Source of the DNA: Acidobacteriaceae bacterium TAA 166
Lineage (GTDB): Bacteria > Acidobacteriota > Terriglobia > Terriglobales > Acidobacteriaceae
Length of the DNA: 64,000 bases
Assembly: GCA_000421065.1 (NCBI GenBank)
Contig: ATWD01000001.1
Span: 3,588,001-3,652,000 of the forward strand
Direction of reading: 5' to 3'
How positions within the stretch are numbered: position 1 is the first letter of the stretch; every line of letters starts with the position of its first letter. Below are positions 9,166-18,606 of this stretch, one piece after another. The position numbers and the translations under genes are program-made. Below the pieces are notes generated by a model. It worked only from the letters and a program-made list of their open reading frames with translations. It had not been told where the DNA came from and searched no databases.

Positions 9166-9951
9166 TTACTTGATGACGCCGCGTTCGCTTTTGGCGATGA
9201 AGTCGGCGAGGTAGGCTACCTTTTCTCCAAACTCTCCGGAGGCGATCTTTTCGCGGATGGCGGCGAGGGCGTCGGTGGTGTTGAGCCTGGAGGCCTGGAG
9301 GAGCTTGTAGGCGACTCGGAGCTGCTTGATCTCGTCGGGGGTGAAGCCGCGGCGCTCGAGGCCGACCTTGTTGATGCCGTAGGCGTGGTTGTTGCGCTCG
9401 ATGCTGGTGAGGGAGTAGGGAAGGACGTCCTGGGTGATGGTGGTTCCACCGCCGATGTAGGCGTACCTGCCGATGGTGCAGAACTGGTGGACGGGGGCGT
9501 TGGCGCTGAGGGTGGCGTGGTCCTCGACCGTGACGTGGCCAGCGAGTGTAGAGCCGTTGGGAAGGATGCAGTGGCTGCCGACGACGCAGTCGTGGCCGAT
9601 GTGGACATAGGCCATGATGAGGTTGTTGGAGCCAATGCGGGTGATGCCGCCGCCGCCAACCGTTCCGCGCGAGATGGTGACGTACTCGCGGATGTCATTC
9701 TTATTGCCGATGACGAGCCGGGTGGGCTCGCCCTTGTACTTGAGATCCTGCGGGGAGATGCCGAGGCAGGCGAAGGAGAAGACACGATTGTCGTCGCCGA
9801 GGGTGAGGTGGCCGTCGAGGACGACATGGGAGACGAGCTCGCAGCGCTCGCCGAGGAAGACGTTGGGACCGAGGGTGCAGTAGGGGCCGATGGTGCAGCT
9901 TTCCGGGATGACCGCGCCTTCAGCAACGATCGCTGTGGGGTGAATGCTCAC
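9166..9951 (-). CDS. lpxA: UDP-N-acetylglucosamine acyltransferase LpxA
   Basis: 261 residues from the GTG at 9951 (VSIHPTAIV), chosen because the longer frame would run into fabZ and because LpxA proteins begin with this IHPTA motif. The left-handed beta helix is visible as hexapeptide repeats (IGPYCTLGPNVFLG and so on). The catalytic His lies in AYVHIGHD. The protein ends with the family's helical C-terminal domain. It transfers a 3-hydroxyacyl chain from ACP to UDP-GlcNAc, the first step of lipid A synthesis. The start is five bases after the fabZ stop, in the classic fabZ-lpxA order. Confidence 0.97.
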   Translation of the reverse strand: MSIHPTAIVAEGAVIPESCTIGPYCTLGPNVFLGERCELVSHVVLDGHLTLGDDNRVFSFACLGISPQDLKYKGEPTRLVIGNKNDIREYVTISRGTVGGGGITRIGSNNLIMAYVHIGHDCVVGSHCILPNGSTLAGHVTVEDHATLSANAPVHQFCTIGRYAYIGGGTTITQDVLPYSLTSIERNNHAYGINKVGLERRGFTPDEIKQLRVAYKLLQASRLNTTDALAAIREKIASGEFGEKVAYLADFIAKSERGVIK

Positions 9952-9956
9952 TCGGG

Positions 9957-10484
9957 TTAAGCCTCTTGCTTTTTGGGAGTGCGGGGGACGAGGGCGCACA
10001 TGACGGTGGCCTCGCAGACGAGCTTGCCCTCGACGGTGGCGAGGCCCTGCATTCTGACAGCGTTGGTGCGCCAGTTGAGCACTTTGACCTCGATGCGGAC
10101 CTGGTCGCCGGGGACGACGGGGCGGCGAAACTTGGCGGCATCGATGCCGGTGAAGACCATGAGCTTGTTCTCGCGGTCGGGGATCTCGGTGAGGAGGAGG
10201 GCGCCGCCGGCCTGGGCGATGGCTTCGACCATGAGGACGCCGGGCATGATGGGATAGTTGGGGAAATGGCCCTGGAACTGAGGCTCGTTGAGGGAGACGT
10301 TTTTGATGGCGACGATGCGCTGCTTGCGCTCGATCTCGACGACGCGATCGATGAGGAGGAAGGGGTAGCGGTGGGGGAGGATGGACATGATCTCGAGGAT
10401 GTCCAAGGTCTGAGCAGACGCTGGGGTGTGCGGGGGCGCGGGCGTCTGGGCCGCAGTGGAAGAGTTTTCGATCGGTTCACTCAT
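9957..10484 (-). CDS. fabZ: 3-hydroxyacyl-ACP dehydratase FabZ
   Basis: 175 residues from the ATG at 10484 (MSEPIENSST). This is somewhat longer than the usual 145-155 because of a Pro/Ala-rich N-terminal extension of about 25 residues. The hot-dog core begins at LDILEIMSILPHRYPFLLID. The catalytic pair is His73 in GHFPNYPIMPG and Glu87 in MVEAIAQ, with the normal 14-residue spacing. FabZ dehydrates 3-hydroxyacyl-ACP in fatty acid elongation and competes with LpxA for that substrate, which explains the operon. It is the first gene of the fabZ-lpxA-YCF48/TonB-lpxI unit. Confidence 0.96.
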   Translation of the reverse strand: MSEPIENSSTAAQTPAPPHTPASAQTLDILEIMSILPHRYPFLLIDRVVEIERKQRIVAIKNVSLNEPQFQGHFPNYPIMPGVLMVEAIAQAGGALLLTEIPDRENKLMVFTGIDAAKFRRPVVPGDQVRIEVKVLNWRTNAVRMQGLATVEGKLVCEATVMCALVPRTPKKQEA

Positions 10485-10572
10485 GGCAGCCCTGAGTATA
10501 AACCGCGCGTTGCGGTGTTCTGGAGGGGCGAGGTGGTATTGAGCTACTAAAATGCTCGATTTTTGAGGAGAG

Positions 10573-10738
10573 GCAATGGCCTTCCGACCGGGCCCACTGC
10601 ACTCGGCCACCCCACAAACGAAGACCTGTTTGTGGGCCCCCCGGTACGGGTGGTCACTTCGTGACGCGTGTGTCCCCCTTCGGGGTGGTGCTCCCGTTGG
10701 TCGCTTGCGAGGATTCCCATGCCAACCATCGGAGGCTA
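10573..10738. repeat. Long-hairpin intergenic repeat, copy D (right arm lost)
   Basis: Shares the outer left arm (GGCCCACTGCACT at 10591), the nested CCCACAAAC hairpin with copy B and the TCACTTCGTGACGCG block (10653-10668). It continues into the CTCCCGTTGGTCGCTTGCGA block, then stops abruptly. The right arm present in copies A and B is missing, replaced by sequence that abuts the end of the next gene at 10743. Confidence 0.75.
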
Positions 10739-10742
10739 TCGC

Positions 10743-11594
10743 CTACTTCTTCTTCAAGAGGAGATCGGGGTTGAAGAGATCGGGGGAGAGGCCCTGGTTG
10801 AGGACGATCCTGGTCAAAAAACGCTGGCTGACCATGTCGCCGTTGCGGTAACGGGTGGTGGTGTAGGCGGTGGGGATGCCCTGGACGTCGTGGTAATCGC
10901 TGTAGGTCTCGGACTCTTCGTCGAAGTCGTTGAAGGTCTCGTTGCGCCAGCGGAAGGTGCGGCGGATGGGGAGGTGGGTGGAGGCGTCGAGCTCGAGGGT
11001 GATGGCGTCGTTGTTGGCGCTGAGGATAGTGACCTTGTCGGCGATGCGGCGCTCGACCATGGTCCGTCCTTCGGAGAGGATCATGACGCCGGGGGCTTTA
11101 ATCCAGTCTTGGACGATGCTTTCAACTGAGTGGCTCTGACGGCGGTAGTAGTCGGCGACCTGATCTTTGGGCAGGGTGGTGCGGCCCTTGTAGGTGACCT
11201 CGTAGCCGTTGTTGTCCTTCCAGATCTGGACGACGTCGATCTTTTTGCCGGGCAGGATCATGCTCTTGTCGGTGAGGAAGCCGATGCGTTCGGCGCCTTG
11301 CTGGGAGCCGTCGGGGAAGCGCCGCCACCCATTGAAGTCGATGACGGTGCCGTTGGGGGCGCCGCGGAAGAAGGCGGCGGTGCGCCCGGAGTACTGCATG
11401 TCCTTGCGATCGAGCCAGGCCTGGCCGCCGAGGGCCTCGATCATCTGATCGATCAGCTTTTTGCCTTGCTGTTCTTCGGAGCCGGAGGCGCTTTGGGGGG
11501 CGGCGCTGGGGATGGCGCTGGCCTGGGACCAGAGCCGCGGGGGCGGGGGGAGCGTGAAGAGGAGGAGGAGAAGGGAGACAGATAATCGCTTCAT
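10743..11594 (-). CDS. Exported protein of unknown function (possible LolA-like fold)
   Basis: 283 residues from the ATG at 11594, beginning MKRLSVSLLLLLFTLPPPPR, a clear signal sequence. The mature part has the pattern IDQMIEALGGQAWLD near residue 50. Beta-strand-rich sequence with many aromatic and charged residues follows, and the protein ends LSPDLFNPDLLLKKK. The opening GG-x-x-x-W/L pattern and overall look resemble periplasmic outer-membrane-lipoprotein-sorting-like proteins common in acidobacteria, but I cannot confirm this. Longer upstream readings of the frame run into the SDR gene in another frame and are rejected. It lies 32 bases after the SDR gene and may be cotranscribed with it. 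Confidence 0.7.
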   Translation of the reverse strand: MKRLSVSLLLLLFTLPPPPRLWSQASAIPSAAPQSASGSEEQQGKKLIDQMIEALGGQAWLDRKDMQYSGRTAAFFRGAPNGTVIDFNGWRRFPDGSQQGAERIGFLTDKSMILPGKKIDVVQIWKDNNGYEVTYKGRTTLPKDQVADYYRRQSHSVESIVQDWIKAPGVMILSEGRTMVERRIADKVTILSANNDAITLELDASTHLPIRRTFRWRNETFNDFDEESETYSDYHDVQGIPTAYTTTRYRNGDMVSQRFLTRIVLNQGLSPDLFNPDLLLKKK

Positions 11595-11626
11595 AGTTGC
11601 TCCAAAAGAATCAGCCGGCATGGACA

Positions 11627-12442
11627 TTAACCTACGAGCACGGCGCCGCCGTTGACGTTGAAGATCTCCCCGGAGACGAAACCGGCCCAGTGGGTGCAGA
11701 GAAAGAGGATGGGACCGGCGATCTCGTCGGGGCTGGCGACTCGCCCCAAGGGGATGGTGGCCAGCACCTTCTTGGACGTCTCGGGGTGCGTGAGGGCAGC
11801 GGCGGACATGTCGGTGGAGACCCAGCCGGGGGCGACGCAGTTGGCGTAGATGCCGTGGCCGGCGAGCTCGCTGGAGAGGCTTTTGGTGAGGCTGAGGAGG
11901 GCGCCTTTGCTGGCGGCGTAGTCGGCGTGGAAGGCCTCGCCGCGCTGGGCGGCGGTGGAGGCGACGAGGACGATGTGGCCGCGGACGCCGGCGATGGGCT
12001 CCTGCCGCTGCATCTGGGCGACGGCGGCGCGGATGAGGCCGAAGGTGCTGTCGAGGTTGATGCCGAGAGTGGTGCGCCACTGGGTGTCGCTCATGGCGGA
12101 GATGGGTTCGTCGTGCGGTGGCCAGACGCCGTGGTTGACGACGAGGCAGTCGAGCCGACCGAGAGCGGCAACTGCTGTGTGGACGAGGGTTGCGCCGTCG
12201 GTTGGAGTGGAAAGTTCTTGTTGGAGGGCGTGACAGAGACCGGGGCCGCCGCAGGTTTCAGCCAGATCGAAGGCCTGGGGCTGAGTTGTGCGGTAGCTGA
12301 AGGCTACGCGGGCTCCGGCGCTGCGGAAGAGGCGAACGGCGGCGGCCCCGATGCCGCGGGAGCCTCCGGTGATGAGTGCGGCACGCCCTGCCAGCGAGAG
12401 TGCGACGCCTGGGGTTACCGCTGGGTTCGTCACATTTTCCAT
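11627..12442 (-). CDS. Short-chain dehydrogenase/reductase (FabG-like)
   Basis: 271 residues. The Rossmann cofactor motif ALITGGSRGIGAAAV lies near residue 22, NHG near 100, the catalytic Ser in HIVLVASTAA and the Tyr-Lys pair in YAASKGALLS. The C-terminal segment GRVASPDEIAGPILFLCTH with GEIFNVNGG is typical of classical FabG-type SDRs. Substrate cannot be told from sequence. It is transcribed divergently from the small DoxX-like gene. Confidence 0.9.
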   Translation of the reverse strand: MENVTNPAVTPGVALSLAGRAALITGGSRGIGAAAVRLFRSAGARVAFSYRTTQPQAFDLAETCGGPGLCHALQQELSTPTDGATLVHTAVAALGRLDCLVVNHGVWPPHDEPISAMSDTQWRTTLGINLDSTFGLIRAAVAQMQRQEPIAGVRGHIVLVASTAAQRGEAFHADYAASKGALLSLTKSLSSELAGHGIYANCVAPGWVSTDMSAAALTHPETSKKVLATIPLGRVASPDEIAGPILFLCTHWAGFVSGEIFNVNGGAVLVG

Positions 12443-12531
12443 ACGGTGACGCTATCGAATCCACTATGATGGTGCAACTCGCAACGGGATTGTCGCACGG
12501 AGTTCAGTTCACCGCACAAGGAGAATTGCTC

Positions 12532-12930
12532 GTGAAGACCGTCGTTCTTATCGCTCGCCTGCTGCTGGGACTCGTATTCACGATCTTTGGATTGAATGCG
12601 TTTCTCCACTTTATTCCGATGACTCCGCCGCCGGGCGATGCCGGTGTGTTTGCGGGACTTCTGTTCAAGTATGGATGGTTCGACTTCATCGGGATGCTCT
12701 ATCTGATCGCCGGTGTGCTGCTGCTGATCGGACGTTATGTGGCCGTTGCACTGACGATTCTTGGACCGATTATTGTCGTCATTTTGCTCTTTCATATAAC
12801 GCTCAACCCGCAGGGGATCGGGCTCGCGCTGGTGGTGGCTCTGCTGGAGGTATTTCTGATCTATGCCTATTGGTCGCACTTCCGCTCGATCTATCATGGG
12901 CCGCCGAATCATCACAATGGTTCTGTATAA
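12532..12930 (+). CDS. Small DoxX-like integral membrane protein
   Basis: 132 residues from the GTG at 12532, chosen because an AAGGAG ribosome site sits 8 bases before it; an ATG at 12466 in the same frame lacks one. Four hydrophobic segments are visible: VVLIARLLLGLVFTIFGLNA, FDFIGMLYLIAGVLLLIG, VAVALTILGPIIVVILLFH and LVVALLEVFLIYAYW. The N-terminal LLLGLVFTIFGLNAF motif is typical of DoxX/DoxD-like membrane proteins. The exact role is unknown; some relatives are linked to redox processes at the membrane. Confidence 0.75.
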   Translation: MKTVVLIARLLLGLVFTIFGLNAFLHFIPMTPPPGDAGVFAGLLFKYGWFDFIGMLYLIAGVLLLIGRYVAVALTILGPIIVVILLFHITLNPQGIGLALVVALLEVFLIYAYWSHFRSIYHGPPNHHNGSV

Positions 12931-12935
12931 AGCCT

Positions 12936-13355
12936 TCACGGTTTGGTTGTGGACGGGCTCTGTTGGATGAGTCGCTTTTGTTCGCGCGCGGGTAAGGCGA
13001 GGATCTGACGGACGCGTTTGGGAAGCTTGGCCAGGACGATGGCGTGCGCGGCTTCGAGCTCAGACTGCCATTCGGTGGGGCGGAAGACGCCCCACCGCTC
13101 GACGGCGACCCAGTGGGCCCTGGCGAGATAGGGTGCGGGGACGATGCCTTCGCGCTCGAGCAGCTCGGGGTAACGTTCGCGACCGGCACAGTAGGAGAGG
13201 ACGGCGCGGCCATCTCCGTCGAGATTGGCGAGGACGAACATCTTTCCGCCGAGACGTTTATCGCCAACCCAGAAGACGAGGTTGGCACCCCACTGCATCG
13301 TCTCGACGACGTGAGGCAAGGACAGCAGTCGTCGGCGAATCTCTTCGGCGTCCAT
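12936..13355 (-). CDS. MmcQ/YjbR-family protein
   Basis: 139 residues from the ATG at 13355 (MDAEEIRRRLLSLPHV); the longer frame would need a TTG. The pattern of an N-terminal LPHVVETMQWG, then KMFVLANLDGDGRAVLSY, then APYLARAHWVAVE fits the YjbR/MmcQ fold. That fold is CyaY-like and often annotated as DNA-binding, though its role is unproven. It is convergent with the DoxX-like gene, ending five bases after it. Confidence 0.8.
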   Translation of the reverse strand: MDAEEIRRRLLSLPHVVETMQWGANLVFWVGDKRLGGKMFVLANLDGDGRAVLSYCAGRERYPELLEREGIVPAPYLARAHWVAVERWGVFRPTEWQSELEAAHAIVLAKLPKRVRQILALPAREQKRLIQQSPSTTKP

Positions 13356-13372
13356 GAGGTGCAAGTATAGAC

Positions 13373-13577
13373 TCAGGCGGTTTTGGGATTTGGCTTGCCT
13401 TGCTGCTCAAGTGTTCGTTCGTCGCCGCGGATGCCGCTGCAATGCGGGCTGCAGTATCGGGCGATATCCCAAATCTTGCGCGCGGTCTTTGGTTCGGGAG
13501 AAGTATCGGCCACAAGCCTTGCAGATCTTGTCTTTGGCCGGGGTCTCGCGGTCGGGTCTGGGTCTTCGGTCGGGCAT
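13373..13577 (-). pseudogene. Frameshifted DUF2256-like zinc-binding protein
   Basis: On the minus strand, ATG at 13577 opens MPDRRPRPDRETPAKDKICKACGRYFS. The frame then diverges. A shift within the CGCGCG tract (near 13490) puts the second half in phase as KIWDIARYCSPHCSGIRG, ending at a TGA at 13373. Joined, this gives a C-x2-C ... C-x3-C protein of about 65 residues, as in DUF2256 (KxCxxCGRxF ... W ... YCSxxC). A sequence error in the CG tract is an alternative explanation. It would be an unusually short gene of unknown function between yjbR and tyrS. Confidence 0.5.
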
Positions 13578-13655
13578 TTGGGCTAGGCTATGGGGTGACC
13601 AGAGGGTGCCGTTGTTCTCTTGGCCTCGTTTGTCTCTTTATACTGAAGAACGACC

Positions 13656-14900
13656 ATGCCGACATTTCCATCCGTTGAAGACCAGCTCGATCTCATCGCC
13701 AAAGGCGCTGCGGAGATCATCCCTCTTGAGGCGCTGAAGGAGCGCATACAGCAGTCGATTGCGTCGGGTAAGCCGATGCGCATCAAGGCCGGATTCGACC
13801 CGACGGCTCCCGATCTGCACCTGGGCCATACGGTCCTGATCCGTAAGCTGAGGCACTTTCAGCAGCTTGGGCACACGGTGATTTTTTTGATTGGCGACTC
13901 GACCGCTCTGATCGGAGATCCTACGGGACGGAATGTTACGCGCAAGCCGCTGACGCCGGAGCAGATTGCGGTGAATGCGGAGACCTATAAGGAGCAGGTT
14001 TACAAGATTCTCGATCGGGAGAAGACGGAGATTCGGTATAACTCCGAGTGGCTGGATAAGCTGAGCTACTACGACCTGGTGCGTCTGATGGCGCAGTTTA
14101 CGGTCTCGCAGATGCTGGAGCGCGAGGAGTTTCATAAGCGCTTCGAGGCGGAGCAGCCGATTGGCCTGCACGAGATGATCTATCCGGTGGCGCAGGGGTA
14201 TGACTCGGTTGCGTTGGAGTGCGATGTCGAGCTGGGCGGCACGGACCAGAGATTCAACCTGATGCGCGGGCGCGACCTGCAGCGGCACTTCGGCCAGCCG
14301 CAGCAGATTGTTCTGATGACGCCGATTCTCGAAGGTCTGGATGGCGTGCAGAAGATGTCGAAGTCGCTGAATAATGCGATCGGGATCCACGATCTTCCGT
14401 CGGAGATGTACGGCAAGCTGATGTCGATCTCCGATGAGCTGATGTGGAAGTACTGGACGCTGCTGACGGATCTGCGCGGCTCGGAGATTGCCGTGATGCA
14501 GGCGGAGGTCGCTGCCGGCTCGCTGCATCCGATGCAGGCGAAGAAGAATCTGGCTCATGCGATTACGAAGGACTTCCACTCGGAGGCTGCGGCCGATGCC
14601 GCCGCCGAAGGATGGGCGCTGCAGTTTCAACAGCGTGCGGTGAGCGAGGATGTTCCGGTGGTGATGGTCGCTCGAGATGCGGAGGGGCTTGCCGCGGAGG
14701 GAGAGGCGGTTCGCGTGGCGAAGCTTCTACAGTTGGCTGGACTGGCGGGCTCGGCGGGTGAGGCCACGCGCAAGCTGAGCGAAAATGCTGTCAGCATTAA
14801 TGGAGCGAAGTTTGCGGAGAGAACGGTAACTCTGGAGGAGCTGGGCGTGAGCCCGGTGCTTCGCCTGGGTAAGCGGGCGGTGCGGGTGGAGTGGAGTTAG
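13656..14900 (+). CDS. tyrS: Tyrosyl-tRNA synthetase
   Basis: 414 residues, full length. The class I signature HLGH is at residues 55-58 and KMSKS at 233-237. The tyrosine-binding region is seen in [14 protein letters not shown] and [19 protein letters not shown]. The C-terminal S4 RNA-binding domain is visible in [35 protein letters not shown]. It charges tRNA-Tyr. It starts with ATG at 13656, about 80 bases after the frameshifted DUF2256 gene, which reads the other way. Confidence 0.98.
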   Translation: MPTFPSVEDQLDLIAKGAAEIIPLEALKERIQQSIASGKPMRIKAGFDPTAPDLHLGHTVLIRKLRHFQQLGHTVIFLIGDSTALIGDPTGRNVTRKPLTPEQIAVNAETYKEQVYKILDREKTEIRYNSEWLDKLSYYDLVRLMAQFTVSQMLEREEFHKRFEAEQPIGLHEMIYPVAQGYDSVALECDVELGGTDQRFNLMRGRDLQRHFGQPQQIVLMTPILEGLDGVQKMSKSLNNAIGIHDLPSEMYGKLMSISDELMWKYWTLLTDLRGSEIAVMQAEVAAGSLHPMQAKKNLAHAITKDFHSEAAADAAAEGWALQFQQRAVSEDVPVVMVARDAEGLAAEGEAVRVAKLLQLAGLAGSAGEATRKLSENAVSINGAKFAERTVTLEELGVSPVLRLGKRAVRVEWS

Positions 14901-14989
14901 CGGACATGGATCTTCGAATCATGCGCGGTTTGAAGGGGCCAAGATAAAAGTGCAACTCCTTCGCCGCTGGCGCGTCCAAACCATCAACG

Positions 14990-15931
14990 ATGCGTGGGGC
15001 GTGGAAGGCAGAGGATATTCCGAGATTGTCGGGCAGGCGTTTCCTGATTACAGGAGCAAACAGCGGCATCGGCTTCTGTGCTGCTCTGAAGCTTGCGCGT
15101 AAGGATGCGGAGCTGATTCTTGCCTGTCGCGATGTTCGTAAGGGCGAAGCTGCATTGGCCCGATTGCGTGAGGAGGCTCCCGGGGTTAGGGCTGAGGTGG
15201 TTGAGGTCGATCTGGCCTCGCTGGATTCGGTGAGGAGATTTGCGGAGGCGGAGCTTGCGCGTCAACGGCCACTGCACGGATTGATCAATAACGCCGGCGT
15301 GATGGCTCTTCCGCGGCGGACACTGACGCGGGATGGTTTTGAGATGCAGTTCGGAACCAATGTTTTAGGCCACTTCGCGCTTACGGGACTGTTGTGGCCA
15401 GCTCTGGAGAGGGCGGCCGCCGACGGTTCTCCGCGAGTGGTGACGATCGCTTCCATCGCGCACAAAAGAGCTCATCTCGATCTTGACAACTTGCAGGGGG
15501 AGAAGAGCTACTCGCCGTTTCGGGCGTATCAGCAGTCGAAATTGGCAGACCTGATGATTGCGCTGGAGATGAGCCGGCGCGTGAGTGCGAGGTCTTCGCC
15601 GGTGCTGAGTATTGCTGCGCATCCCGGGGTGGCCGCGACGGCCCTGTTCAGCTCGCAGACTACATCGGGATTGGAACGAACGATTCGCACCGTACTGACC
15701 CACTGCATCGGGATGTTTTTGAACGATGATGCCGAGGGCGCTCTGCCGACGTTGTATGCAGCGACCGCGGAGGATGCGGTGAATGGCGGCTACTATGGGC
15801 CGCAGCAGATGAGCGAGATGCGTGGAGAGATCGTGGGACCGGCAAAGATTGCACCCCATGCGCTGGATGAGGTACTGGCGGCTCGTCTGTGGAAGCGGTG
15901 CAGCGAGTTGACGAGAGTTTGTTTCTTATAG
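14990..15931 (+). CDS. SDR-family oxidoreductase (retinol dehydrogenase-like)
   Basis: 313 residues. The cofactor motif is FLITGANSGIGFCAAL near residue 18, NNAGVM near 97, Ser in VVTIASIAHKR and the catalytic YQQSKLADL. The GANSGIG opening, the NAGVM form and the overall length match the WWOX/retinol dehydrogenase-like branch, which favours NADP(H), as suggested by the CRD after strand 2. The substrate is unknown. It lies 89 bases after tyrS on the same strand. Confidence 0.88.
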   Translation: MRGAWKAEDIPRLSGRRFLITGANSGIGFCAALKLARKDAELILACRDVRKGEAALARLREEAPGVRAEVVEVDLASLDSVRRFAEAELARQRPLHGLINNAGVMALPRRTLTRDGFEMQFGTNVLGHFALTGLLWPALERAAADGSPRVVTIASIAHKRAHLDLDNLQGEKSYSPFRAYQQSKLADLMIALEMSRRVSARSSPVLSIAAHPGVAATALFSSQTTSGLERTIRTVLTHCIGMFLNDDAEGALPTLYAATAEDAVNGGYYGPQQMSEMRGEIVGPAKIAPHALDEVLAARLWKRCSELTRVCFL

Positions 15932-16131
15932 GATCGCGCGGTGTGTGGACCGACCTTCCTTCTTATAACTTTCTAACGGTTTTGAGTGTGTAATCTCGTT
16001 CCATCTCACAGGAGGGAGAGACGAGATGATTTTAAGATCGTTCTCGGCGCGCACAGGAGCCGGCTTTTTCCGGAGGGTCATTTTTCTGATCTCAGACAGG
16101 CGCTCGGGAGAAGAAGCGAGAGCCGGTCGTT

Positions 16132-17027
16132 GTGACAGCCGTTTTGCGGCCTGCGCCATTCTATCGGAATATATTTCAGGCGTATGGGAGATATGTAGCA
16201 CCGGTGGGGAAGGGACTTACGCTGGACTTCGGTAAGTGGGCGAGCTCGCTGGGATATGAGGGGAACTATACAAAGGATCAGTTGAATTATTCTAGGTCGT
16301 TCTACTTTTACTATCTGCCGTTCTATCACATGGGACTTCGCGCGAGTTACAAGATCAGCGATAAGACGGCGTTTAATTACTGGATCATCAATGGAACGCA
16401 GCAGTCGGAGGCGTTCAACTCCTTTAAAGATCAGATGTTTGGATTTACTGTGACTCCGAAGAGTACGGTGAACTGGACGATAAATTACTACCTCGGCCAG
16501 GAGCATCCGGATACGATCGATTCGAACAGCTGCGGAGCCGCCCCGTTGCAGCCGGGACTTTGTTTTATGCCAATCCAGCATCCTCCGGATGGAAAGACTC
16601 ACATCTTCGATAGCTATCTAAGCTGGCAGATTCGTCCAAAGTTGCTGCTTGTGGGGGAGGCGGATTACTGGTTCAGAGGCAGTGGAGGTATGCGGCTCCA
16701 GGTGAGTCTTCGGCTCCGTCCCACGTGGATGGCGGAGTTTTGTATGCGCAGTATCAGCTGAGCTCTCGAGCGGCGCTGGCGGCGCGGTCAGAGTATCTCT
16801 CCAACCGCGGAGGACTTTTTTCAGGGAAGACGCAGGCTCTTAAAGAGACAACCGGTACCTTCTCTTACAAGTTTGGAGATGGATTTATGGCGATGGCCGA
16901 GTATCGACGTGACTGGTCGAATCGACCGTTCTTTGTGAGAGGAAATACGAGCATGCTGCTGAACCATCAGGATACGGCGACGATTGGATTGGTCTGGTGG
17001 TATGGAGGCAAACAGGGGGCTTGGTGA
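16132..17027 (+). pseudogene. Decayed outer membrane beta-barrel (OmpL/BBP2-like porin)
   Basis: Two overlapping frames make one protein. Frame one (to 16761) carries FYRNIFQAYGRYVAPVGKGL, then LDFGKWASSLGYEGNYTKDQ, then LPFYHMGLRASYKISDKTAF, motifs of the putative porin family with alternating aromatic strands. Near 16675-16690 the reading shifts, and the barrel continues in the other frame (WRYAAPGES, then DGGVLYAQYQLSSRAALAAR and TIGLVWWYGGK to 17027). The signal peptide and the first barrel strands are missing: upstream sequence from 16026 does not translate to them in any frame. So the gene lost its 5' part and has an indel. Confidence 0.72.
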
Positions 17028-17190
17028 ACTAAGTTGCCACCAACCTCTTTACGACATTTTTAGATGGTTTCTCCTAGTCTCGATGGTGGGATGCGACGAC
17101 GAATCCATATCGGGTCATTCAGCCGGCAACGGGCCTGGTGGGTGAAGCCGCGCGTCCTGCCGGTAGATCGAGGAGAGGCAGACGACCCTG

Positions 17191-18606
17191 ATGATAGAGC
17201 CTGAACGTTATTTTGTAATTCCTACGCATCGATTACGTGATGTTGGCGACACGATTCACGAGTACGACGAACACTTCTGGAGAAATGGGCACTCTCCTCA
17301 GATGATGATCTTTGACGATTCGACGCCCACGAATGAGGAGAAGTATCTTCCTCTGCTGGAGCAGATCAAGACGAGATCGGACCTATTTTATGTAGGACCG
17401 AGGGAGAAAGAAGAGTTCCTCTTCTATGTGAACTCCCGCCTTCGCAACAAACGGCTGGAGCCCTGGTGAAGAGCATCTTCCGACCGAGCTACGGGGCAAC
17501 CGAAACTACACATTGATGTATTCGCTGGGCGGGCTGATGGTGAGCTCGGACGACGATATGCGTCCTTACTCCCTGATGGGGGACAGCCCGGAGTCTCTGG
17601 AGGACGATGAGATCAGCAGGGGGCGGCTGCACAAGGTGGGGAAGAACGGTTATGTACGCAAGTCCTTCGACATGATGTCGGCCTTTTTCGATGTATTGGG
17701 CAAACAGGTGGCGGAGGTTCCGGAGAATTATGAACGGGGCGACGTGCTGATCGACACGGCGCTGGACCTTGAGACGAACTCGACCAAGGGATTGGCGAAG
17801 GAGAGCACGCTTCTACTGCAGAGGGGCGAGGTCAAGGAAGATGCGGTTATCAAGATTGCGCAGACCTTTCGCTCGGGCACGAATGACATCGATGCCGTGG
17901 ATTTTGTCGATATGTTCCTGGATGACGATAAGCAGGTGAGCCTGGACAGCCTGAACGATCTATATGTCCTGGTGAACTTTCGACCTACGCTCACGAATAA
18001 GAACTGGCGCATGGATTGCGGCGTTGCGGGTTATGACAACACCTTCGGCTTGCCTCCATTTTTTCCGACGCGCGTCTGCGCTTTGAAGATTACATCTACC
18101 GTTTATGGATCTAGCAGGACGGCATGGTTGCGGCACACGTGGACGCGGCGCAACACCATACGAAGAGCAACTACATGAGGAATCCTCCGGCCTCGGAGAT
18201 CTTGAATGAGGAGATCGCGAATCTACTGAAGAGGAAGATCAAGTCCTCGGTCAACCATATGGATGAGTTGAGCGTGACATTCGATTATTCCGGCGAGGTG
18301 ACGGCCGAGGATGCGGAGGAGATTCTGGAGAAGATTACGACGCTTCATCGTCGTGCTCTTCATGCGGCAGAGCTTGCCGGCACCCCGGAGCGGGAGCAGG
18401 CGTTGCGGTTGTATGCGGCGAATCTGCAGAAGGCATTTTATGGCTTTGAGCCGGACTTCTTTCAGCACAACCTACTTCGCGTCGTCGCCGATGCGATCGG
18501 CGTGATTAAGTCATGCATCGAACTTTGGCCTACGCTGATCGAGATCTGTTACTTCCAGAAGACGCGAAATGGGTTGCCGATGCGGCAACTGGGAGTGAAG
18601 AGGTAA
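17191..18606 (+). pseudogene. Decayed glycosyltransferase-like protein (several frameshifts)
   Basis: Three frames fit end to end. First, MIEPERYFVIPTHRLRDVGD runs to 17469. Then, after indels near 17465 and 17490 (LVKSIFRPSYG, then GNRNYTLMYSLGG), a long middle part runs from about 17500 to 18070 with VSSDDDMRPY and WRMDCGVAGYDNTFGLPPFF. After another shift near 18060 comes LRFEDYIYRLW, then VAAHVDAAQHHTKSNYMRNP to 18606. The SDDDMRP block resembles the DxD region of GT-A glycosyltransferases, and I believe intact relatives of about 470 residues exist. At least three indels make an active product unlikely unless they are sequence errors. Confidence 0.68.

Noticed and set aside
10743..12080. 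Extended 445-residue frame upstream of the unknown exported protein
   Set aside because: The upstream part is Arg/His-rich out-of-phase SDR sequence; the signal peptide marks the start at 11594.
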